64,000 bases of DNA from Streptomyces carminius (GTDB taxonomy: Bacteria; Actinomycetota; Actinomycetes; Streptomycetales; Streptomycetaceae): assembly GCF_002794255.1 (NCBI RefSeq), contig NZ_PGGW01000069.1, forward strand, positions 248,001 through 312,000, given 5' to 3'. Below the pieces are notes generated by a model that worked only from the letters and a program-made list of their open reading frames with translations, ran no database searches and was not told the origin of the DNA. The position numbers and the translations under genes are program-made. How positions within the stretch are numbered: position 1 is the stretch's first letter; each line of letters opens with the position of its first letter. Positions 15,464-23,232 of the stretch are shown piece after piece.

Positions 15464-15778
15464 TCACTCCGGTGGCCGTTCCTCCTCCTCGTCCATGTCC
15501 TCTTCGTCATCTTCGAACAGGCCCATCTCGAGCGACTCGACGGCCCCGAGCAGACGACAGGCTCCTGTCTCCCCGTCCACGCACACGTAGCCCGTGCCTA
15601 TGGCCATGTCGGACAGGTCCCCGCTTCTGAGATACGCCGCCGACTGGCAGTCGAAGAAGATGTCCTTCCCGACCCTGGCGTGCTGTTCCTCGATGAGTTC
15701 GAAGGGGAAGTCGGGTGTTCCGACCTCCTCGTCCAGGAATCTCCGGGCCAGTTCGGCCGCGCGTTCAATACTCAGCAT
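15464..15778 (-). CDS. Imm35-like (YrhB-domain) immunity protein
   Basis: A 104-residue protein with a pattern typical of the YrhB / immunity protein 35 family: an N-terminal helix (MLSIERAAELARRFLDEEVG), then an FF-D-(C/S)-(Q/R)-S-x-x-YL-x-(T/S)-GD core in DIFFDCQSAAYLRSGDLSDM and a G-T-G-x-V-x-VD strand. The last 20 residues are almost all acidic. The start at 15778 has GAGGA nearby. Immunity proteins of this family are usually encoded beside a secreted toxin; here no recognisable toxin lies directly adjacent. The divergent membrane protein at 15958 is the only candidate partner. Confidence 0.65.
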   Translation of the reverse strand: MLSIERAAELARRFLDEEVGTPDFPFELIEEQHARVGKDIFFDCQSAAYLRSGDLSDMAIGTGYVCVDGETGACRLLGAVESLEMGLFEDDEEDMDEEEERPPE

Positions 15779-15807
15779 CAATCCGTCCTCAGCGGGGAGA
15801 ACTTTCT

Positions 15808-15838
15808 CCAGTCCATGGGTCTCGCACGTCCGGACTGG
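15808..15838. promoter_or_regulatory. Inverted repeat in a divergent promoter region
   Basis: CCAGTCC (15808-15814) and GGACTGG (15832-15838) are exact inverted copies 17 bp apart, in the 179 bp between the Imm35-like gene and the divergent membrane protein gene. They may be a shared operator. Confidence 0.35.
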
Positions 15839-15957
15839 CCGTCGATGAATGCGGCGGCCCTCTGGACATTCACAATGTTGAAGACATGGGCGCGTTTTCT
15901 GCTCTGCCTCGGCACGATTCCCCTGGCTCCGTCTCCCGCTCGGAGGAAGCCGTGACA

Positions 15958-16797
15958 ATGTATGCCCGCAGGTCTACCGTCTGTCCCATGCCGCAGAGTG
16001 AAACGAGCGGGGTTGGCGCCCGCGCACAACTCGATCCGGCCGAGGCCGACCCGCTGTCCCGGTGGCAGCGGGTCGGCGCGGCTGCTGCCGGGCTCCTGCT
16101 GGCGGGAGCCGGATCCGTTGCGATGTTCACCAGTGGCAACGGGGCCGGAACCGCCGTGGCCCTTGTCGCGGGAAGTGTCTTTCTCCTGATGGCGATTACG
16201 GGGATGCCACTTCTCGGCGGACGTCTCATGGACGCTGAACTGATGATGGGTCGACGCCGGGCTCGCTTGATCCGGCGGGCCCGGCTGGGGCCGCCGCCGG
16301 AAGCCAGGCGCCTGCTGGATGACATGCTCTTGACCGACCCCGGGGTCGTCGAGGACCCCCATGCTGTCGCTCTGGACTTCGCACTTCTGCTGAGCGAGGT
16401 TGCGTATGCCGCTGATGCCGCCCTTGAACCGGACCGCGGTCTGCATCCTCTGGCCGATCCGGAAGTCGGAGACCCCCTCCTAGTGCTCGAGGCATCTGCG
16501 GGGCAACGCGTCGGAATCTACGCGATGGCGGCCAAGATGGAGTCGGGGCGCCTGTCGGCCTCCTTTGTCGACCGGTTCACAGCGCGTGCGAAGGATGCGG
16601 AATGCGATGTGTACCTGCTGGTCACGGCAGCTTCGTTCAAGGATGATCTCAGGTCGCTGGCTGTGCGTCTGGAGAGGGAAACGGGAAGACCTGTCGGTGT
16701 CGTCGACTGGAGTATCAGGAACACCGGACTGCGACGAGGCATCGATGACTTGGTGCACCGGGGCACACGTCTGCCGGGTCAGGGGGCGCCGCAGTAA
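15958..16797 (+). CDS. Membrane protein with cytosolic C-terminal domain, function unknown
   Basis: A 279-residue protein if started at the ATG at 15958. A GTG at 15952, with GGAGG five bases before it, and an ATG at 15988 are alternatives. Two close membrane helices (about residues 45-63 and 68-88) are followed by a basic stretch with many Arg and a soluble domain of about 170 residues. Its last part alternates strands and helices (CDVYLLVTAASFKDDLRSLA, then GRPVGVVDW), loosely like a nuclease-type alpha/beta fold. No family is recognised. The divergent Imm35-like gene makes a toxin/immunity relation worth testing. Confidence 0.6.
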   Translation: MYARRSTVCPMPQSETSGVGARAQLDPAEADPLSRWQRVGAAAAGLLLAGAGSVAMFTSGNGAGTAVALVAGSVFLLMAITGMPLLGGRLMDAELMMGRRRARLIRRARLGPPPEARRLLDDMLLTDPGVVEDPHAVALDFALLLSEVAYAADAALEPDRGLHPLADPEVGDPLLVLEASAGQRVGIYAMAAKMESGRLSASFVDRFTARAKDAECDVYLLVTAASFKDDLRSLAVRLERETGRPVGVVDWSIRNTGLRRGIDDLVHRGTRLPGQGAPQ

Positions 16798-17245
16798 CGG
16801 AGGGTCCGGGCCAAGCTTTCGACGCCGTGGAGGGGCGGCGGTCGTTTTACCCGGCAGGCGCGCCACGTGACATGCCGTACGTGGCGAGTCCTGATGCGTT
16901 CGGGATCTTCGAGGCGGGTGTCCGCTTCGGTCCTCCCTGGCAAGGGTAGGGCGCGCATGCCCGTGCGCCGCCGCACGCCGAGCAGGGAACCGATCGCCTG
17001 ATGCCCGTGTCGGCCCGCCTCGCGGACCCGGACTCGGCGGCCGCCGTCCTGGCCGAGCCGGTGCGGTTCGCCCTCGACGGCGGCCGGGGCGCCTGACCCG
17101 CCCGGCGGCGCCCCGGCCTCCCGCCGCACGGGCGAGGGGAAGCCGGGGGCCGTGCCGGTGCGGCCCGGGTGCCCGGCCCCGCGGCGCGGGGTGCCGCGGG
17201 GCCGGGTGTCTCATCGAGGGTGCGGTCCGGATTCCCGGAAGCGGG
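16798..17245. other. 448-bp gap with at most gene remnants
   Basis: A 31-codon frame at 17001-17096 on the plus strand (ADPDSAAAVLAEPVRFALDG) has coding-like third positions and could be the last piece of a lost gene. The rest shows no supported gene. The 17105-17215 part is rich in short GC palindromes. Confidence 0.35.
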
Positions 17246-17479
17246 TCACCAGGGGTACATGACCACCCAGTAGCCCTCCTGCACACAGTTGAAGCCCGTC
17301 AGCATCCCCTGCTGCGCGGCCTTGTTGCCCAGGGTCTGGCACTCCAGGAACGACTCCGTGTAGTGCGGGAGGAGGCGGGTTTCGGCGGAGGCGGTGGAGG
17401 CGGTGGCGAGAGGCAGGGCGACGGCGGCGGTCGAGACGGCGGCCGCGGCGAGCACCTTGCCGAGCTTGCTCCTGGTCAC
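17246..17479 (-). CDS. Small secreted peptide
   Basis: A 77-residue precursor. The signal peptide has a basic start (MTRSKLGK), a hydrophobic core and a likely cleavage after ASTASA near residue 32. The mature 45 residues are aromatic-rich with two Cys (in ECQTLG and FNCVQE) that can form one disulfide, and end in YWVVMYPW. Small secreted proteins of this type are common in Streptomyces and have no known function. The start is backed by GGAGGCTCC upstream. No partner gene is evident. Confidence 0.75.
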   Translation of the reverse strand: MTRSKLGKVLAAAAVSTAAVALPLATASTASAETRLLPHYTESFLECQTLGNKAAQQGMLTGFNCVQEGYWVVMYPW

Positions 17480-17986
17480 GGAGGCTCCTGTTCAGTTCCT
17501 CTGATGTCGTGCACGCGGTGCACGAAGGGCGGTCACGGTGACCGTCCCACCCGCTGACATGGCGGGGAGGGCGCCGGGGTTCGCTCGCCGGAGGCGGGTG
17601 TGACGCACGCCACGGTGGGGCGGTGGGCGTGGCGCGGGGAGGGCCGGGAAGCGTCCCGGCCCTCCCTGGCGGGCCGGCCGTGGACGGCGGCCCGTTCGCT
17701 GCCGCGGAGCGGTGCTCGGCACGGTTTGACGGCGCGGTGGAGTGTGACGCACGGCACAGTCGGCGGGAGGCGTCCCGAAGGGCGGCCGGATGGGTGATTG
17801 CCCAGGAGATTCCACTCTTATACGGTTCCCGGAGAAAAATCCCGTATGAGGCGTTCCGGTCGTGGGTGCGCGGACCCGCCGGCCACAACAGGGCTCTGAC
17901 GACGGGTCACCACAACGGCGCTCTCCAAACCCGGGCCCGGACGGCGGCCCGCAGGGGGCGACGGCGGAAACGGGAAGGTGTGAGAG
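17480..17986. other. 507-bp intergenic region with a strong hairpin and promoter-like repeat
   Basis: GGGAGGGCCGGGA (17637-17649) pairs perfectly with 17654-17666 around AGCG; no T tract follows. Two copies of a TGTGACGCACG-C-ACG-type motif flank it, near 17600 and 17745. Further right, an AT-rich island holds CTTATACGG (17817-17825) and CCGTATGAG (17842-17850), nearly perfect inverted repeats. These may control the binding-protein operon at 17987. Confidence 0.5.
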
Positions 17987-18838
17987 ATGACGCTGCTGAT
18001 GGGCGCGGTGGCCTACGACCCCAAGGTCGTCACCATCTGGGAGGGGTTCCGGGACTGGCTGCGCGGCCAGGGCCTGCCCTTCGACTACGTCCTGTACTCC
18101 CACTACGAGCGGCAGGTCGAGGACCTGGTCGCGGGCCGGCTGGACGCCGCGTGGAACTCGCCGCTGGCCTGGCTCCGGGCCGAGCGGCTGGCGCGGGCGG
18201 CGGGCCGGGACGTCCGCACGCTGGTGATGCGGGACACCGACCAGGACCTGACCTCCCTCGTCCTCGTCCGCGCCGACTCGCCGCTCGTCTCGCCCGCCGA
18301 TCTGAAGGGCCGCACCGTCGCCGTCGGCGCGGTGGACTCGCCGCAGGCCACCCTGCTGCCGCTGGCGCTGCTGCGCCGGGCCGGGCTGCGCCCCGGCGAG
18401 GACTTCGCGGTGCGCCGCTTCGACATCGGCACCGGGCTGCACGGCGACCACGTCGGCGGGGAGCGGGAGGCGGCCCGCGCCCTGGCCGCGGGCGAGGTGG
18501 ACGCCGCGTGCGTCATCGACGCCAACCACCTGCTGTTCGGCCGGGAGGGCGTCCTGCCGCCGGGCGGCACCCGGGTGCTGGCGCAGACCGAGCCGTACGA
18601 CCACTGCACCATGACCGTCTCCGACAGCGCGCCGCTGGAACTCGCCGAGGAGTTCGGCAGGCTGCTGCTGTCGATGTCCTACGCCGACCCCGGGGTGCGC
18701 CCGCTGCTGGACCTGGAGGGGCTCACCGAGTGGCTGCCGGGGCGCACCGGCGGCTACGCGCTGCTGGCCGAGGCGGTCGACGAGAGCGGCTTCTACGCCG
18801 CGGACGGCCGGATCACCGCCGCGGAGTACACGCCGTGA
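17987..18838 (+). CDS. PhnD-like substrate-binding protein without signal peptide
   Basis: A 283-residue protein with the type II periplasmic-binding fold of PhnD/phosphonate-binding proteins: an N-terminal strand (MGAVAYDPKVVTIWEGF), DYVLYSHYERQVEDLVAGRL near residue 35, then SPLVSPADLKGRTVAVGAVD near residue 97 and the hinge segments that follow. Unlike transporter components it begins directly with the fold, has no signal peptide, and no permease or ATPase is nearby. It should therefore work in the cytoplasm, as a ligand-binding or enzyme-like partner. Its stop overlaps the start of the diiron gene (GTGA). Confidence 0.75.
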   Translation: MTLLMGAVAYDPKVVTIWEGFRDWLRGQGLPFDYVLYSHYERQVEDLVAGRLDAAWNSPLAWLRAERLARAAGRDVRTLVMRDTDQDLTSLVLVRADSPLVSPADLKGRTVAVGAVDSPQATLLPLALLRRAGLRPGEDFAVRRFDIGTGLHGDHVGGEREAARALAAGEVDAACVIDANHLLFGREGVLPPGGTRVLAQTEPYDHCTMTVSDSAPLELAEEFGRLLLSMSYADPGVRPLLDLEGLTEWLPGRTGGYALLAEAVDESGFYAADGRITAAEYTP

Positions 18839-20142
18839 CGGAGCCCGGCTCCACGGAGCCCGGCTCCACGGAGCCCGGCTCCGGTGCCGCCGCCGGGGAC
18901 GCGCCCGGCGGCGGCACTGGGGAGCCCCCGGGTCCGACCCCGCCGGTGGTGCGGCTCGGGGCGCTGGGCTTCGAGCGGGGCGCCCATCTGCTGGTGCAGC
19001 GCGCGCTGCGCGACCTGCGCCCGGGCCAGGAGCTGGCGGTGGCCGGGGACGACCCGCTGCTGCCCGTCCATCTGCGGGCCTGGTGCCGCGAACAGGGGCA
19101 CCGGGTGCGGATACCCGGGCCCGGCGAGCACTGGGGGGACGGGATACGCGCCCGCGTCGTCCGCGGCCGTGCGGACCTGGACCGCTGGGCGGGCGCCGTC
19201 CGGGCGGGCGGCCCCGGCCCGGACGGGCTCGTCGCCCGCCCTCCGGCCGCCTGGGGCCTGGCGGCACGCGGCGCGCTGGTGGAGGACGGCGGACCGGCCG
19301 GGCCCTTCGACCTGGCCGACCGCGACCACGTCTGGGCGGACGTCGCGCCCGCCCTGTACGCCCGCGCGGCGGCCGAGCAGTGGGACCCGGCCCGCGCGGT
19401 GGACTGGGACGCCGGCTTCACCCTGCCCGGCGAGGTCGAGCGGGCCGTCGTCCAGGTGATGACGTACCTGGTGGAGAACGAGCAGGCCGCCCTCGTCGTC
19501 CCCGCCCGGCTGCTGGCCCGCATCCACCCGCACTTCCGGGAGGTGCAGCAACTGCTCGCCGTCCAGGCCGCCGACGAGGCCAGGCACATGGAGGTCTTCA
19601 CCCGCCGCGCCCTGCTGCGCGGCGGCGAACTGGGCACCTCCTCGGCCGGCGGGCGCGAGTCGCTGCACACCCTGCTGACCGAGCCGGACTTCTCGCTGGC
19701 CTCGTTCCTGCTGTCGGTGCTCGGCGAGGGCAGCTTCCTGAGCCTGCTGGGCTTCCTGGAGCGGCACGCCCCGGACCCGGTCACCCGCCGGATCACCGCC
19801 CTGGCCCGCCGCGACGAGGCGAGGCACGTCGCCTTCGGCGTCGCCCACCTCCACCACCGCGGCACCCTCGACCCGGCGCTGCGCGGCAGGCTCCGGGCCG
19901 CCGTCGAGCGCCGCCACGACGCGCTGGTGGACACCGCCGGGCTCAACCAGGACGTCTTCGACTCCCTGGTGGTGCTGGCCGCGGGGGAGTGGACGCCGCG
20001 GGCGGTCGGCCGGGGCCACGAGGCGGTCTTGCGGCTCCAGGCCGAGATGGACGAGGGTCGGCAGCGGCGCCTGCTGCACCTGGGCTTCCCCGCCGACGAG
20101 GCGGCCGAGCTCTCCGCGCTGCACACCCGCAACTTCATGTGA
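18835..20142 (+). CDS. Ferritin-like diiron protein (AurF-like) with TusA-like N-terminal domain
   Basis: A 435-residue protein. After a TEPGS repeat (three copies of a 15-bp unit) and a Pro/Gly linker, residues 38-105 look like a small TusA/SirA-type domain (VRLGALGFERGAHLLVQRAL, LRPGQELAVAGDD). The C-terminal 250 residues carry two copies of the diiron pattern E-x(28-37)-DExxH, ending in ADEARHME and RRDEARHVAFG. This is the layout of AurF-type N-oxygenases and related ferritin-like oxidases. It is translationally coupled to the PhnD-like protein. Likely role: an O2-dependent oxidation of a small molecule. Substrate unknown. Confidence 0.75.
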   Translation: MTEPGSTEPGSTEPGSGAAAGDAPGGGTGEPPGPTPPVVRLGALGFERGAHLLVQRALRDLRPGQELAVAGDDPLLPVHLRAWCREQGHRVRIPGPGEHWGDGIRARVVRGRADLDRWAGAVRAGGPGPDGLVARPPAAWGLAARGALVEDGGPAGPFDLADRDHVWADVAPALYARAAAEQWDPARAVDWDAGFTLPGEVERAVVQVMTYLVENEQAALVVPARLLARIHPHFREVQQLLAVQAADEARHMEVFTRRALLRGGELGTSSAGGRESLHTLLTEPDFSLASFLLSVLGEGSFLSLLGFLERHAPDPVTRRITALARRDEARHVAFGVAHLHHRGTLDPALRGRLRAAVERRHDALVDTAGLNQDVFDSLVVLAAGEWTPRAVGRGHEAVLRLQAEMDEGRQRRLLHLGFPADEAAELSALHTRNFM

Positions 20143-20151
20143 CGCGCCGGG

Positions 20152-20185
20152 GGTGCCTCCCCCGGGGGTGCCCGGGGGAGGCACC
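20152..20185 (+). terminator. Hairpin terminator after the diiron gene
   Basis: GGTGCCTCCCCC (20152-20163) and GGGGGAGGCACC (20174-20185) form a perfect 12-bp stem with a 10-base loop, 9 bases after the stop. Confidence 0.75.
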
Positions 20186-20314
20186 TCCGGGCGACGTTCC
20201 CGGTGCGAGGCAACCCGTCGGCTCCGGAGGCCGGTCATAGAAGTGGACGGACTCCCGGGGAGCGACGAGGCACCCGGACCGGCCCGGTGCCGGTCCAGAA
20301 AGCGAGGAACGTCG

Positions 20315-23122
20315 ATGCGTGTCCCGCGTATGACAGCCGCCCTGGCGGCCCTGGCCGCCCTGTGCACGGTGGCGGCGGGGGTGCCGGGGGTGGCACAGGC
20401 CCAGCCCGCCGAGCCCGTGCCGCCACCACCGTCGTCGTCGGCGCCGCCCGGCGGTGAACTCCCGGAAGGCTGGGGATTATCGGGTGAGGGCCCGGCCAGG
20501 CAGCTGGTCTGGCGCTCGGCCGGCCCGGTGCCCCTGACCGGCGCCGCCGTCGGGTTCTACGCCGGGGACCGGCTCCTCGGCCACCCGGTGGCGGACGCCG
20601 ACGGGCGCACCTTCCGCCTCGCTCTGCGCCAGGTCCGCCCGGAGCGGCTGGAGCGGCTGGAGGTGCGGGCCGGCGGCCTGCGTCTGGACGAGCCCGGCCC
20701 GGTCGCGGAACAGCGGCCCGGGCACCCCCCGCCCTCGGTGAGACCGAGAGCCGTGCTCCCGGCGAACTCCGTCGATCCGGGCACGCCCGGCGAGTACGGG
20801 ACGGTCACCGGCGAGTACGAGCTGCCGCCGGTGCCGCTGCCCGGGTTCGACACCCCGGTGGAGATGCGCGCGGTGGTCGTCGCGCCGACCGGCGCCGAGG
20901 GCCGCCGTCCGCTGGCGCTCTTCCTGCACGGCCGCCACGGCACCTGCTACACCGACGGCGAGGAGTGGCCGACCGGGGAGTGGCCCTGCCCCTCCGGTGC
21001 CAAGCCGGTGCCGAGCCACCGCGGCTATCTGAAGGACCAGGAACTCCTGGCCTCCCAGGGGTATGTGACGGTCTCCGTCTCCGCCAACGGCATCAACAGC
21101 CAGGACTACCTGGCGAAGGACGGCGGGGCGCAGGCCCGTTCCTCCCTGGTGCGGCTGCACCTGGCCCGCTGGGCGGACTGGTCGGCCGACCCGGCCACGG
21201 CGCCGGCGGCCGTGCGGTCGGCGCCGCCCGCCGACTTGTCGAAGGTGCTGCTGGTCGGTCACTCGCGGGGCGGTGAGGGCGTGAACCGGGCCGCCATGGA
21301 CAGCCTCTACCCCCCGCCGGCCGAGGAGGACGGCTACGGCGGCGAGACGCGCTGGACCATACGCGGCACCGCCCACATAGCCCCCACCGCCTTCGGTCAG
21401 AACCCGGTCCCCGACGTGCCGTCGATGACGATCCTCCCGGGCTGCGACGGGGACGTCTCCGATCTGCAGGGGCAGGTGTACGCGGACGCCACCCGGGGCG
21501 TCAGCCGGGGCGCCGCCCTGCACAGCGTGGTGTACCTGGTCGGCGCCAACCACAACTTCTTCAACAGCGAGTGGACGCCGGGCGAGGCCGAGGCACCCGC
21601 CGCCGACGACTTCCAGGACTGGGGGGAGGACAACCCGGACCCGGTCTGCTCGCCGACCGCCGCCGGGACGCGGCTGACCGCCGCCCAGCAGCACACCGCG
21701 GGGGCGACGTACCTCGCCGCCGCGGCCCGACTGTTCGTCGAGGGTGACGACCGGGTGCGCCCGCTGCTGGACGGCTCCGGCGTGCGGGCCCCCTCGGCCG
21801 GTCCCGCGCAGGTCCTCACGCACGCCGTCGGCGCCCATCGCACCCCCGCGTTCCTGCCCGACGACGAACCCGCCGTGACCGGCGGGCGGCTGTGCCGGCA
21901 GGTCCACCCCGATCCCGCCACCGCCTGCCTGGACCCGGCGGAGGACGGGAGATCGCCGCACTTCGTCTGGATGCTGACGAACGACGAGCCGGGGCGGCAC
22001 GCCGTGGCGCTGGAGTGGTCGGCACCGGGATCCGCGGCCGCGGTGCGGGTGACCCCGGCCGAACCGGTCTCCGTGGCCGGGGCGGAGGCACTCGCCCTGC
22101 GGCTGATGGTGCCGCCCAACACCACCGGCACCCGGTTCGACGTGGCCCTGACCGACGCCTCCGGACGGCGTGCCGAACTCGGCCGGGTGAGCGTCGACGG
22201 GCTGCCCGGCAGCGAGCGGACCGTCTCGCACTGGGCCCGTGAGGTCCGGGTGCCGCTGGCGGCCGTCGCCGAGGCCGGCCTCGACCCGGAGCGGATCGAG
22301 AGCCTGGAACTGACCCCGCGCAGTGCCTCGGGGCGGGCGTGGCTGGTGGACTCCTGGGGCTGGCGCCCCGGCACCCCCGAGGCCGAGCCGGCCGCGCTGA
22401 CCCGCATCGACCTCGGTCATCTGACGGTCGACGAGGGCGACTCCGGCGTCCGCACCCACCGGGTGCCGGTGCGGATATCCGGCCAGGGCAGCGGCCAGGC
22501 GCGGCTGTTCGTCCCGGAACCGGGCTCGGAGGACATCGCGGTCCGGACGGTGACGGTGCGGCCCGGCGACGTCCCCGACCTGCCCGTGGAGGTGGAGGGC
22601 AACACCCGCTTCGGGAGCGACCTCTCCCAGTACACGGCCGCGAAGGCGGTCAGCGGCACGGTGATCGGCTCCGCCAGCGGCACGGTCACCGCGCGGAACG
22701 ACGACCCCCTGCCCGAGATCACCGTGACCCCGGTCGCCGACCGGGTCGCCGAGGGGCAGAAACTGACCTGGCGGGTGTCCCTGGACGAGGAGATCGACGC
22801 CTACGTCCTCGGCTGGTTCCGGCCGGTGCCGGTGGACGGCGGAACGGAGCTGTCCACCACGGACCTCGACCGGACCTGGCTGGAGGACTACCAGAACGTC
22901 CCGGCGCTCCCGGAGCGGCCGCTGTCGGAGGTGGGGGACGACCTCCGCGTGTATCTGGCGCTTCCGCCGGACGATCCGAGCACCGAGGTGAGCGTGCCCG
23001 TCGCCGTGGACGAGCTGGCCGAGCCGGAGGAGTCACTGCGGCTCCGGCTGCTCGTCGAGGACGGCTCCGGAAACCCGGTGGAAGGCCCGTTGGTCACCGG
23101 CGGGGTGCGGGACGCCCCGTAG
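20315..23122 (+). CDS. Large secreted alpha/beta hydrolase (serine esterase-like)
   Basis: A 935-residue exported protein. The signal peptide covers residues 1-29 (cut near VAQAQ) and is followed by a Pro/Ser-rich linker. A strand-rich domain (about 50-145) precedes an alpha/beta-hydrolase domain with the oxyanion region ALFLHGRHGTC near residue 201 and the nucleophile elbow GHSRGGEG with Ser317. The C-terminal 350 residues are beta-rich and include a Calx-beta-like module (LTVDEGDSGVRTHRVPVRIS). The protein has no sorting signal and should be released. The ATG at 20315 has GCGAGGAAC upstream. The substrate is unknown; a dienelactone hydrolase/PETase-like fold is the closest class. Confidence 0.75.
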   Translation: MRVPRMTAALAALAALCTVAAGVPGVAQAQPAEPVPPPPSSSAPPGGELPEGWGLSGEGPARQLVWRSAGPVPLTGAAVGFYAGDRLLGHPVADADGRTFRLALRQVRPERLERLEVRAGGLRLDEPGPVAEQRPGHPPPSVRPRAVLPANSVDPGTPGEYGTVTGEYELPPVPLPGFDTPVEMRAVVVAPTGAEGRRPLALFLHGRHGTCYTDGEEWPTGEWPCPSGAKPVPSHRGYLKDQELLASQGYVTVSVSANGINSQDYLAKDGGAQARSSLVRLHLARWADWSADPATAPAAVRSAPPADLSKVLLVGHSRGGEGVNRAAMDSLYPPPAEEDGYGGETRWTIRGTAHIAPTAFGQNPVPDVPSMTILPGCDGDVSDLQGQVYADATRGVSRGAALHSVVYLVGANHNFFNSEWTPGEAEAPAADDFQDWGEDNPDPVCSPTAAGTRLTAAQQHTAGATYLAAAARLFVEGDDRVRPLLDGSGVRAPSAGPAQVLTHAVGAHRTPAFLPDDEPAVTGGRLCRQVHPDPATACLDPAEDGRSPHFVWMLTNDEPGRHAVALEWSAPGSAAAVRVTPAEPVSVAGAEALALRLMVPPNTTGTRFDVALTDASGRRAELGRVSVDGLPGSERTVSHWAREVRVPLAAVAEAGLDPERIESLELTPRSASGRAWLVDSWGWRPGTPEAEPAALTRIDLGHLTVDEGDSGVRTHRVPVRISGQGSGQARLFVPEPGSEDIAVRTVTVRPGDVPDLPVEVEGNTRFGSDLSQYTAAKAVSGTVIGSASGTVTARNDDPLPEITVTPVADRVAEGQKLTWRVSLDEEIDAYVLGWFRPVPVDGGTELSTTDLDRTWLEDYQNVPALPERPLSEVGDDLRVYLALPPDDPSTEVSVPVAVDELAEPEESLRLRLLVEDGSGNPVEGPLVTGGVRDAP

Positions 23123-23166
23123 CGCCCGACGGCTGCCCGCCTGCCCGCCTTGTCTGCCTGTCCGGT

Positions 23167-23209
23167 CGGCGGCGGCAGGGGCTCCCGTTCCCCGGGAGTC
23201 CCGCCGCCG
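23167..23209. terminator. Hairpin between converging genes
   Basis: A long interrupted stem (CGGCGGCGGC and GCCGCCG outer arms; CTCCCG and CGGGAG inner arms) lies between the hydrolase and MMPL stop codons. It could terminate both. Confidence 0.55.
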
Positions 23210-23232
23210 CGCGCCGGGCAGGCGGCCCGGGA

